This document shows, in pieces, positions 15,857-23,119 of a DNA stretch of 64,000 bases (positions within the stretch are counted from its first letter, which is position 1; each line of letters opens with the position of its first letter). The translations under genes were made by a program, and so were the position numbers. The notes beneath the pieces are model-generated. The model ran no database searches. It saw only the letters and a program-made list of their open reading frames with translations, and was not told where the DNA came from. This DNA comes from Acidimicrobiia bacterium (lineage in GTDB: Bacteria; Actinomycetota; Acidimicrobiia; Acidimicrobiales; Poriferisodalaceae): contig JAJEFK010000036.1 of assembly GCA_022820505.1 (NCBI GenBank), forward strand, positions 32,172-96,171, read 5' to 3'.

Positions 15857-17656
15857 TCAGGATCTGAAGCGCTTGGTGGGCAGGTGCGGGCCGATGTAGC
15901 CCACATGCACCTTGCCGGTGTTGCGGCCGGTGTCGTCGTGAAAATAGAGCCGCGGCGCCAGCCCGCCGTTGGAGAGCTTGAGATGCGCCTCCATGACGAT
16001 GTGGCCCGCGTCGCTGACTCGCGCCGACACCGGCATCTCCCGCAGGTGCCGCAGTTCGGATCTCCTCATCACCTCTTCGGACTCGCGCATCGCCAGCTTC
16101 TTCGAATTCGCGAACCACTTGCGCGGGTGCTTGCTCGACTTGCACCAGTCCCGGAAGTCGCCGAACTCGGCGCCTGAGTGGGCGTAGGCCTCCAACGCGA
16201 GCAACCCGTCGAACACGCTGCGGGCCCATGACCGCGCCTCGATCGAGTTGTCGAGCTCCGCGACGTGCTGGTCGACCTCGGGCGGGATCTCGACCCGCAC
16301 GAGGTTGGCTCGCGCCAGCTGGAGCGCATGGCTCACCGAGGTCACCGGCGGATACTTCCTGCCCGCGGCATCCGTCACCATCGGGGTGCCGGCCTCGCCG
16401 ACCCGGACCAGCATCTCCACCATCTGGTCCTCCTTGTCGATGAGCTTCTCCTGGAGTTCCTCGGTGCGGAGCTGCGCCAGCTCAAGCTCGTCCTGCATGT
16501 CGAGCACCTGCTGCGACATCTCGTCACGCTGATCCCGGGCTGCCTGTCGCTGCTCGCGCGTCTCGAACAACGCTTCCCACAGATCGTCGCGCTCAGATTC
16601 GAGCGCCTCGATGCGTTCGTGCAAGCCAGTGCCCGAGGCAAGCTCGGGTGCCCTGCGCTGGCTGCCGAGTTCGGCTTGGGATTGGCTGAAAAGCGTCGGC
16701 GGCTCGCGTTCGACCATGGCCAGGCTCAAGAGCTGGCTCGCCCAGCGGCCAGCTTGATGCGGGTCCGAACGCACCACTTCCTTGGCGAGCGTGCGGTGCC
16801 GGTGCGGCTCGTGCTCACCGGGCAGGTAGAGCCGGGCCTCGCCGGGCTCGAGGTCCATCTCGCCGCCGATCAGGCGCTGGAACGGTGTCAGCGTTTCCAG
16901 CGGCATGACAAAGACGCGAGCCAAGCCGGCGACCTGCGACGCCGCGCTCTGCGCTCGCCGGGTCATGTCGCCCAGTGCCGTGCTCGGGTTGATGGGATCC
17001 CACGCCAGCACGAGGTACGGCACCGGTCGATCGGGCGACAGGACCGCATTGCGGATGGCCTTGGCGTGCTCGGCATCGCGGACAGGAACCGGCGAGGTGG
17101 TGAGCGGTTCGCGGCCGAGGTGCGGCCGCCCGCCCCGGCGGTGGGCGGTGTCAAGCAGGTCGGACACCAGCGACTCCGCTCCCGTCGAGCGGAGCTGGGC
17201 CCAGCGCGACTGCCCGGAGTCGGTACCGGGCGCAGCGGGGATTCCCGGGTCGGCCGTACCGAGGCTTCCTGGCATAGCAGCGATATGAGCCGCCTCGACG
17301 TCCACCCAGACCCAGGCTTCGCCATCGCCGCTGAGCACCCGGATCCTGACCACCGACCGGCCCAGTGGGGCGTGCTGTGTGAGCTCCAATGTCGTCGTCG
17401 TGACGCCGCCGTTCGTCCTGGTTGCCCGCGTCAGGTCGACGCGGCCGCCGTTCTCCCGCGCGATATGGCCGTCGCCGCCGCCGTCGCCCTCGACGTCGGC
17501 CACGTCGAGATGCGGATGCTGCGTCTGAGCCCACGCTCGAAAGCTGCGGGCCACGTGCTTGTGCAGCCCGGCGCCCTCGTCCTCCCACATGACGCGGTAG
17601 ATGACCTCAAGGGCAGCGAGATCATCGTCGGTCAGGTCGTGATCGTCCTCAAGCAC
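15857..17656 (-). CDS. Large coiled-coil protein of unknown function
   Basis: A 599-residue protein starting at GTG 17656. Residues 1-130 are acidic with DDDLAALEVIYRVMWEDEG; the middle has VPYLVLAWDPINPSTALGDM and looks globular. Around residues 340-430 lies a long coiled coil rich in Glu, Gln and Arg (ERIEALESERDDLWEALF). The C-terminus is a compact domain with RLYFHDDTGRNTGKVHVGYI and GPHLPTKRF. It has no signal peptide or membrane helix. I recall similar C-termini in actinobacterial proteins near defence genes but cannot name a family. It converges with the selenoprotein gene. Function unknown. Confidence 0.75.
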   Translation of the reverse strand: MLEDDHDLTDDDLAALEVIYRVMWEDEGAGLHKHVARSFRAWAQTQHPHLDVADVEGDGGGDGHIARENGGRVDLTRATRTNGGVTTTTLELTQHAPLGRSVVRIRVLSGDGEAWVWVDVEAAHIAAMPGSLGTADPGIPAAPGTDSGQSRWAQLRSTGAESLVSDLLDTAHRRGGRPHLGREPLTTSPVPVRDAEHAKAIRNAVLSPDRPVPYLVLAWDPINPSTALGDMTRRAQSAASQVAGLARVFVMPLETLTPFQRLIGGEMDLEPGEARLYLPGEHEPHRHRTLAKEVVRSDPHQAGRWASQLLSLAMVEREPPTLFSQSQAELGSQRRAPELASGTGLHERIEALESERDDLWEALFETREQRQAARDQRDEMSQQVLDMQDELELAQLRTEELQEKLIDKEDQMVEMLVRVGEAGTPMVTDAAGRKYPPVTSVSHALQLARANLVRVEIPPEVDQHVAELDNSIEARSWARSVFDGLLALEAYAHSGAEFGDFRDWCKSSKHPRKWFANSKKLAMRESEEVMRRSELRHLREMPVSARVSDAGHIVMEAHLKLSNGGLAPRLYFHDDTGRNTGKVHVGYIGPHLPTKRFRS

Positions 17657-17759
17657 GGTTCCCCCACGTCGTCATTCCAAACGAGGCGGCGCATCGCAAC
17701 GCCATTCGCTGGAGCCGGTGGGACCGGAACGCCGCTGTGGGCGTTTCCGGCCGCCATGG

Positions 17760-18296
17760 CTAGCTCTGTTCGTAGATCGGCGTGAGGAGGGCGCGGCCCA
17801 GCGTGGTGCCGAACATGTTGAAGCCGCAGATTGCCGGCGAGACGTTCTCGTCGATCGGCAGCGAGGCAACGCTCAGCGCGTGCACGGCGAACATGTAGCG
17901 GTGCGGGCCGTGACCGGCCGGCGGCGCAGAGCCCAAGTAGCCGGACAGTCCCGCATCATTGCGAAGCTGCTTGGCACCGTCGGGCAGCCCGCTGCCTTCG
18001 GCATCGCCGACCCCTGATGCGAGCTCGGTGCACGACGCGGGAATGTCGAACACGACCCAATGCCAGAAGCCGCTGCCGGTGGGCGCGTCGGGGTCGAAGC
18101 ACGTGACGGCGTAGCTCTGCGTGCCCTCGGGCGCGCCGGACCACGCCAAGTGAGGCGATCGGTCTTCGCCTCCGGCGCCGAAGATGCCCGAGACCTGCGG
18201 CATCGGGAGCATCTGCCCGTCGGCGACGTCGTCGCTTCGCACCTCGAACGACGCAACTGCAGGAAGGAAGTCATAGGGGCTGGGAGGTTGTGGCAT
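17760..18296 (-). CDS. YbhB/YbcL family PEBP-like protein
   Basis: A 178-residue phosphatidylethanolamine-binding-protein-fold protein of the bacterial YbhB/YbcL (Raf kinase inhibitor-like) family. Signature segments are SPHLAWSGAPEGTQSYAVT, CFDPDAPTGSGFWHWVVFD, SGYLGSAPPAGHGPHRYMF and the C-terminal PIYEQS region. ATG at 18296 gives MPQPPSPYDFLP, the usual opening; the frame runs open to 18359 over a candidate promoter region on the other strand. Cytoplasmic; ligand unknown. Confidence 0.92.
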   Translation of the reverse strand: MPQPPSPYDFLPAVASFEVRSDDVADGQMLPMPQVSGIFGAGGEDRSPHLAWSGAPEGTQSYAVTCFDPDAPTGSGFWHWVVFDIPASCTELASGVGDAEGSGLPDGAKQLRNDAGLSGYLGSAPPAGHGPHRYMFAVHALSVASLPIDENVSPAICGFNMFGTTLGRALLTPIYEQS

Positions 18297-18328
18297 GACG
18301 GGCGCCTTTCTGTTGGCTGACCGGACAG

Positions 18329-18358
18329 TTGACACTATTCGTTGCACTGCGCTAGACA
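18329..18358 (+). promoter_or_regulatory. Candidate promoter for a small RNA
   Basis: TTGACA (18329-18334), 18 bases, TAGACA (18353-18358) on the plus strand. Transcription would start near 18365, about 180 bases before the glucosidase start codon and only about 60 bases before a strong terminator hairpin. Confidence 0.45.
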
Positions 18359-18364
18359 AGCCGT

Positions 18365-18460
18365 GTGTTCACCGCTCGGGGTGTGAACTCCGAGCCGCAC
18401 ATCACACAACCCAAACTGACAGACCAAGGACCGGCCCGCTTCGGCGGGTCGGTCTTTGGG
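18365..18460 (+). ncRNA. Candidate small RNA or terminated leader
   Basis: Between a plausible promoter (18329-18358) and a strong hairpin (18424-18459) lie about 60 bases with no credible ORF but with local pairing: CTCGG (18375-18379) with CCGAG, and GTTCAC with GTGAAC. An outer 10-base inverted repeat, ACAACCCAAA (18406-18415) and TTTGGGTTGT (18455-18464), encloses the terminator stem. A ~95-nt transcript is inferred. It is not 6S, 4.5S, tmRNA, RNase P or 6C by eye. It could instead be a leader attenuator of the glucosidase gene. Confidence 0.35.
18424..18459 (+). terminator. Strong intrinsic-terminator-like hairpin with TTCG loop
   Basis: CCAAGGACCGGCCCGC pairs with GCGGGTCGGTCTTTGG around a TTCG tetraloop, a 16-base stem with two wobble pairs. 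The TTT within the right arm and following GGGTTGT are only weakly U-rich, as is common in high-GC actinobacteria. No plus-strand gene ends just upstream, which is the main reason to suspect a short transcript here. Confidence 0.6.
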
Positions 18461-18489
18461 TTGTAGGACGGGCTCGCTGCGGGTGGTGC

Positions 18490-18503
18490 CGCAAACGGTT
18501 ACA
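18490..18503. promoter_or_regulatory. LacI-type operator upstream of the alpha-glucosidase
   Basis: CGCAAACGGTTACA is an imperfect palindrome sharing the pattern YGCAARCGNTTRCR with sites at 21414 and 30101. It lies 44 bases before the glucosidase start, suitable for repression by the LacI protein encoded next door. Confidence 0.55.
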
Positions 18504-18546
18504 GACACGCGGCAGACTGACGGTCGATCAACGACCGGAGGTGGCC

Positions 18547-20247
18547 GTGACGCGCTGCAGCCCCGCATCAGCCACAGACAGCCTCCGGCGCTGGTGGGCC
18601 GATGCCGTCGGCTACCAGGTGTACGTGCGCTCCTTCGCCGATTCCGACAACGACGGGGTGGGCGACCTCGGCGGGGTGATCGCCAGGCTCGACTACCTGG
18701 CGCGCCTCGGCGTGGACTTCGTCTGGATCACGCCCTTCTATCCCACGCCCGGCCATGACTGGGGCTACGACGTGGCCGACTACTGCGACGTCGACCCGCT
18801 CTTCGGCGACTTGGCCACGCTCGACCGGCTGGTGGCCGAAGCGCACGAGCGCGACATCCGCATCGTCACCGACCTGGTGCCGAATCACACGAGCAGCAGC
18901 CACCGCTGGTTCCAGGCGGCTCTGGGCAACTCCGGCGCAGCCGACCGCGAGCGCTTTCGCGACTACTACATCTGGCGCGACCCGGCGCCCGACGGCGGCC
19001 CGCCGAACAACTGGGTCGGCTATTTCGGCGGCCCGGCGTGGACGCTGGAGCCGGAGTCCGGCCAGTACTACCTCCACCTGTTTCTGCCGTCGCAGCCCGA
19101 TCTGAACTGGCGGAACCCGGCCGTCGCCGGCGAGTGGGACGACATCCTGCGGTTCTGGCTGGACCGGGGCGTGGCTGGCTTCCGGGTCGACGTGGCCGGC
19201 GGTTTGGTCAAGGACGCCGGGCTGCGCTCGAATCCTCAACTCCTGCCGATCCCGCCCCGGGCGTCGCGCTGGGAGCAGTGGGACTGCTTCGAGCATCTCT
19301 ATGACGTCTTCCAGCCCGAGAGCCAGGACGTGTTCCGTCGCTGGCGGAAGATCTGCGACGAATACGGAGCGTTCCTGCACGGCGAGACGTACCACCTCGA
19401 CCCGCGGGGCATGGACGATCTGTTGCCGCCCGACGGCATGCACGGCGGCTACTGGTTCGCGCCGATGCACATCGAGTGGGAGCCCGCCGCGATCCGCAGA
19501 ACGCTCCGCGGCCCGTCGAGCGCGTTGGCCGGCCGGCTGCTGTGGGCGATGAGCAGCCACGACATGCCACGGGCGCCCACCCGCTTCGCCCCCAGCAGCG
19601 ACGCCCGCGCCCACGACGACGGCTGGGGTGCAGCGCGCACCCTGGCCTTCAACGTGCTCGCTGCCTTCCTGCCCGGCACCCTGGTGCTCTACCAAGGCGA
19701 GGAACTCGGTCTGGCCGACGGCGAGGTGGCGGCCGAGGACAAGCTTGATCCCGTCGGTCCCGACGACGACGTGAGCGCTGGGCGGGACGGCTGCCGCACG
19801 CCCATGCCGTGGGGCGACGGCCCGCACAACGGCTTCTCAGCGGCCGAGCCGTGGCTGCGCTCGGCTGTGCGTCCTGCGGGCGAGACCGCTGCGGCGCAGT
19901 CACAGGACGAACGGTCGTGGCTGGGGGCGTACCGGGCACTGCTGGACGTGCAGCAGCAAGCGCGGCCAGCACTCTCGAACGGGTACGCCGGCGGCAACGG
20001 AGCCGTGGCATGGACAGACAGCGGCAGCGGGCCGATCATCTCCTACCGGCGGGGCCGCCTGGCGGTGGCGGCCAACGTCGGCGACACGGCATGCGAGGTG
20101 CCACTCGAGGACGGTGCCACGCCGCTTTTCGACTCGGCGACCGCATGCCGTCATCCGGGCGCGGACCCGTCAGGCGCTTCGGCGCAGGACGCGCCCGACG
20201 GAGTTCACCTGTTGCCCCCCGCGAGCGCAGCCGTATGGCGGATCTAG
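18547..20247 (+). CDS. GH13 alpha-glucosidase (AglA-like)
   Basis: A 566-residue glycoside hydrolase family 13 enzyme. The barrel begins with AVGYQVYVRSFADSDNDGVG, then the conserved regions DLVPNHTSS, GFRVDVAGG with the nucleophile Asp, HGETYHLD with the acid/base Glu, and MSSHDMPR for the transition-state Asp. It should release glucose from alpha-glucosides in the cytoplasm. GTG 18547 follows GGAGG at five bases; the frame is open far upstream but non-homologous. It overlaps the lacI gene by 13 bases. With the AglEFG-type importer it mirrors the agl alpha-glucoside operon of rhizobia. Confidence 0.9.
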   Translation: MTRCSPASATDSLRRWWADAVGYQVYVRSFADSDNDGVGDLGGVIARLDYLARLGVDFVWITPFYPTPGHDWGYDVADYCDVDPLFGDLATLDRLVAEAHERDIRIVTDLVPNHTSSSHRWFQAALGNSGAADRERFRDYYIWRDPAPDGGPPNNWVGYFGGPAWTLEPESGQYYLHLFLPSQPDLNWRNPAVAGEWDDILRFWLDRGVAGFRVDVAGGLVKDAGLRSNPQLLPIPPRASRWEQWDCFEHLYDVFQPESQDVFRRWRKICDEYGAFLHGETYHLDPRGMDDLLPPDGMHGGYWFAPMHIEWEPAAIRRTLRGPSSALAGRLLWAMSSHDMPRAPTRFAPSSDARAHDDGWGAARTLAFNVLAAFLPGTLVLYQGEELGLADGEVAAEDKLDPVGPDDDVSAGRDGCRTPMPWGDGPHNGFSAAEPWLRSAVRPAGETAAAQSQDERSWLGAYRALLDVQQQARPALSNGYAGGNGAVAWTDSGSGPIISYRRGRLAVAANVGDTACEVPLEDGATPLFDSATACRHPGADPSGASAQDAPDGVHLLPPASAAVWRI

Positions 20248-21311
20248 GCGAAGCATCGCTGGCCGGCAGGCCTGTGGCGCAAGCAGCCGGCGCCGGCTCC
20301 CCGGTCCGCATCGGCGATGTCGCGCGGGCGGCGGAGGTGTCGACGGCAACCGTCAGCCGTGCGCTGCGCGGCCTGCCGCACGTGGCGTCCGCGACACGGC
20401 AGCGAGTGCTGGCCGTGGCCGCCGAGCTCGACTACCGGCCCAACCTGCCCGCCGCGCGGCTCGCCGCAGGCACCACCAACACGATTGCGGTGGCGGTGCC
20501 CGACCCGGCTGCCTGGTTCAACGCGACGATGGTGGGAGCGCTGGGCCGCGAGATGACCGCAGCCGGGTACGACCTGCTGCTGTCAGGCGTCGCCAACCTC
20601 GACGAGCGGCAGCGCTTCATAGAGCTGAACGGCGTCAGATCGGGTCGCAGCGATGCCGTGGTGCTCATCGACGTCGCCCTCGACGAGACAGCTGCGGAAG
20701 CCTTCGTCGCCCAGGGCGGGCGCGCCGTCAGCGTCGGCTTTCGCACGCAGGCGCTGAGCTCGGTGACGGTGGACAATGTGGCCGTCGGCAGCGATGCCAC
20801 CCAGATCCTGCTCCGGCACGGGCACCGACGCATCGGCCTGCTCAGCCTCGACAGCGGCGACTCGCTGAACTTCAGCATTCCCGCTCATCGAGCCCAGGGC
20901 TACGAACAGGCGCACGCCGAGGCAAGACTCACGCCAGACCCGGCGCTGAGGGTGTCCACCAGCAACAGCTGGGCCGAAGCGCGTCGGGCGGCCCATGTGC
21001 TGTTGGACACGTCCGAGCGTCCCAGCGCGATCTTCGCCATGTGCGACGAGCAGGCGTTCGGCGTCATGCTCGCTGCTCGCGATCTCGATCTGTGCATCGG
21101 GGAGGACCTGTCGGTGGTGGGTGTCGACGACCACGACCAGAGCCGTCTGGTGGGCCTCACCACCGTCCGGCAGCACGTTGCCCGGCAGGGGGCTGTTGCC
21201 GCCGAACTGCTGCTGCACATGCTCGGGCCGAGCGTCGAGCCACCGCAGCACGTGCAGCTCGACACCGAGCTCATCATCCGGGACTCGGTGGGGCCGCCGG
21301 GCGTTGATTGA
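20235..21311 (+). CDS. LacI-family transcriptional repressor
   Basis: A 358-residue LacI/GalR regulator. The HTH reads VRIGDVARAAEVSTATVSRA followed by the hinge DYRPNLPAARLAAG, and the sugar-binding domain includes TNTIAVAVPDPAAWFNATMV and the C-terminal DEQAFGVMLAARDLDL. About 25 residues precede the HTH, so the start could be further inside. It overlaps the end of the glucosidase gene and precedes the transporter operon. The 14-base palindrome upstream of the receptor gene and two similar sites are its likely targets; a sugar inducer is expected. Confidence 0.92.
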   Translation: MADLGEASLAGRPVAQAAGAGSPVRIGDVARAAEVSTATVSRALRGLPHVASATRQRVLAVAAELDYRPNLPAARLAAGTTNTIAVAVPDPAAWFNATMVGALGREMTAAGYDLLLSGVANLDERQRFIELNGVRSGRSDAVVLIDVALDETAAEAFVAQGGRAVSVGFRTQALSSVTVDNVAVGSDATQILLRHGHRRIGLLSLDSGDSLNFSIPAHRAQGYEQAHAEARLTPDPALRVSTSNSWAEARRAAHVLLDTSERPSAIFAMCDEQAFGVMLAARDLDLCIGEDLSVVGVDDHDQSRLVGLTTVRQHVARQGAVAAELLLHMLGPSVEPPQHVQLDTELIIRDSVGPPGVD

Positions 21312-21413
21312 GCACCAGTCTGGGCGGCGATCCGGGCCAGAATCCGGCCCTCTCACGGCACAAATGACGGAATCGCATGTTCAGCCGTCGCGCTAGGCTT
21401 CCGGCACGGTGAC

Positions 21414-21427
21414 TGCAAGCGCTTGCA
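21414..21427. promoter_or_regulatory. Perfect LacI-type operator upstream of the sugar receptor gene
   Basis: TGCAAGCGCTTGCA is a perfect 14-base palindrome with the central CG typical of LacI/GalR operators. It lies 46 bases before the receptor start codon. Related sites at 18490 and 30101 suggest a three-promoter regulon. Confidence 0.8.
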
Positions 21428-21473
21428 ACGTCGACAAACGAATGGGCTTGCGACCCCTGAGGGAGGAACACAC

Positions 21474-22952
21474 ATGAAAAAGCACCGCACCAGATCAACC
21501 CGCCTAGGCACTTCTCGGCTTCTCGCAGTCGTCCTTGCCTTCGGCCTCATCGTTGCCGCATGCGCCAGCGACGACGACGATGACGCCGAGGAGGCACCTG
21601 CCGCGACCGAGGCGATGGCCGAGGAGTCGATGGATGAGTCCATGGATGACGAAGCCATGGACGACGACATGGATGAGGCCATGGACGACGACATGGATGA
21701 GTCGATGGACGACTCCATGGACGACGCCATGATGGACCTGTCCGGCACCAAGGTGACGGTGTTCGGCCCTGAGTCGAGCGAGGAAGAGGCCGGCGCCATG
21801 CAGGACGCCCTGGACGTCTTCGCTGCGGCAACCGGCATCGAGATCGTCTACACCGGCGCCCGCGACTTCTCCGACCAGATCAACGCCCAGGCAGCCGGCG
21901 GCAACCCGCCGGACATCGCGGTGTTCCCGCAGCCTGGCAAGGTCGGCGACTTCGCAGCCGAGAACTGGATCCTGGCCGTACCCGACGAGGTGCAAGCTGC
22001 GATCGGCGCCCAGTGGCCCGCCGGCACGCTCGACACGGTCACGTTCGGCGGCACGCTGTACGGCGTCCCCAACAAGACCGACCTCAAGTCGATCGTCTGG
22101 TACAACACCTCGATCTTCGAGAGCGGCGGTTACGCCATACCGCAGACGCTGGAAGAGCTGCAAGGCCTGATGATCCAGATGCTCGGCGACGGCGTCACGC
22201 CGTGGTGCGTCGGCATCGAGTCCGGCCCCGCCACCGGCTGGACGTTCACCGACTGGATGGAAGACCTGGTCTTGCGCATTCATGACGAGAACATCTACGA
22301 CCAGTGGGTCGCGGGCGAAATCAAGTTCGCCGATCCGCGCATCGTGCTCGTCGCACAGCAGACGCTCGACATCTGGAACACGCCGGGGATGGTGTATGCC
22401 TCAGGCGGCTCCATCGCTGCCACGCCGTTCGGCGACAACGGTGAGCCGCTCGTCGCGGGCGACTGCGCCATGCACCGCCAGGCATCGTTCTACGCAGCGT
22501 TCCTGCCCGAAGGCACGAGCGTCGGTCCGGGCCAGGATGTCGACGTGTTCTACTTCCCCGCACTCGGCGTCAAGGGCAACCGGCCGGTGCTGACCGCGGG
22601 CACCTACGTCTCGGCCTTCCGCAACGCGCCGGAGGTGTGGGCAGTGATGGCGTACATGGGCAGCGCCGAGTACGCCGAAGTCCGCCAGTCTGCACAGGCG
22701 GCTCGCAAAGGCGGCGGCCAGTCCGGCTTCCTGTCGGCGAATCTCGACCAGGACCTCAGCGTCTACAACGACCTCGAGCGGTCGTTCGTCGAGATCCTGC
22801 AGACGGCCAGCCCGGCTCGCTTTGACGGGTCCGACCTGATGCCTGCCGCTGTGGGCGCCGGCACCTTCTGGACGGAGGGCACCAGCGCCGTCAACGGCGA
22901 CAAGTCCATCGCCGAGGCGTTCGCAGCGATCGACGCTTCCTGGCCGCAATAG
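21474..22952 (+). CDS. aglE: Alpha-glucoside-type ABC transporter substrate-binding lipoprotein (AglE-like)
   Basis: A 492-residue sugar receptor. The signal peptide ends in a lipobox (GLIVAACAS, Cys about 32), followed by an unusual acidic Met-rich linker. The mature domain has TDLKSIVWYNTSIFESGGY, TPWCVGIESGPATGWTFTDW and CAMHRQASFYAAFLPEG, which I recognise as the AglE pattern. ATG 21474 has GGAGG upstream. First gene of the importer operon, under a perfect LacI-type operator and followed by a strong hairpin that would keep the receptor more abundant than the permeases. The true ligand may be an alpha-glucoside or, given downstream genes, a sulfoquinovoside. Confidence 0.85.
   Translation: MKKHRTRSTRLGTSRLLAVVLAFGLIVAACASDDDDDAEEAPAATEAMAEESMDESMDDEAMDDDMDEAMDDDMDESMDDSMDDAMMDLSGTKVTVFGPESSEEEAGAMQDALDVFAAATGIEIVYTGARDFSDQINAQAAGGNPPDIAVFPQPGKVGDFAAENWILAVPDEVQAAIGAQWPAGTLDTVTFGGTLYGVPNKTDLKSIVWYNTSIFESGGYAIPQTLEELQGLMIQMLGDGVTPWCVGIESGPATGWTFTDWMEDLVLRIHDENIYDQWVAGEIKFADPRIVLVAQQTLDIWNTPGMVYASGGSIAATPFGDNGEPLVAGDCAMHRQASFYAAFLPEGTSVGPGQDVDVFYFPALGVKGNRPVLTAGTYVSAFRNAPEVWAVMAYMGSAEYAEVRQSAQAARKGGGQSGFLSANLDQDLSVYNDLERSFVEILQTASPARFDGSDLMPAAVGAGTFWTEGTSAVNGDKSIAEAFAAIDASWPQ
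21637..21741 (+). repeat. Met/Asp-rich coding repeat in receptor linker
   Basis: About 35 codons built from degenerate atggatgas/atggacgac units encode repeated MDES, MDDE and MDDD blocks between the lipidated Cys and the binding domain. The codons alternate Met with Asp/Glu almost without interruption. Confidence 0.8.
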
Positions 22953-22998
22953 CCGGCTTGAGTCGTCTGAGAACGGCTGAAGGAAAACACTCGTGAAC

Positions 22999-23030
22999 GG
23001 AGGCCGGTCCAGCGTGCTGGGCCGGCCTCC
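22999..23030 (+). terminator. Intercistronic attenuator hairpin after the receptor gene
   Basis: GGAGGCCGGTCCAG (22999-23012) pairs with the complementary arm ending CCGGCCTCC (23030), about 14 bp with one wobble and a 4-base loop. It is followed by TTCG, not a run of T, so partial termination or 3'-end protection is likelier than a full stop. Placement between receptor and permease genes is usual in sugar ABC operons. Confidence 0.6.
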
Positions 23031-23119
23031 TTCGCGTCTGGGCATCCGGTGAATCCCGCCGGCGCGGTGACGCGCCTCGCAGTCATCGAGTGTGATTGCG
23101 CGCCTGCAAGACTGCGACG

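Noticed and set aside
18365..18460. The structured region considered as tRNA or a known small RNA
   Set aside because: No cloverleaf, no CCA end, and no recognisable 6S, SRP, tmRNA, RNase P or 6C features.
18406..18464. The 10-base inverted repeat considered as ends of a small mobile element
   Set aside because: The repeat closes directly on a terminator hairpin, with no coding content and no target-site duplication.
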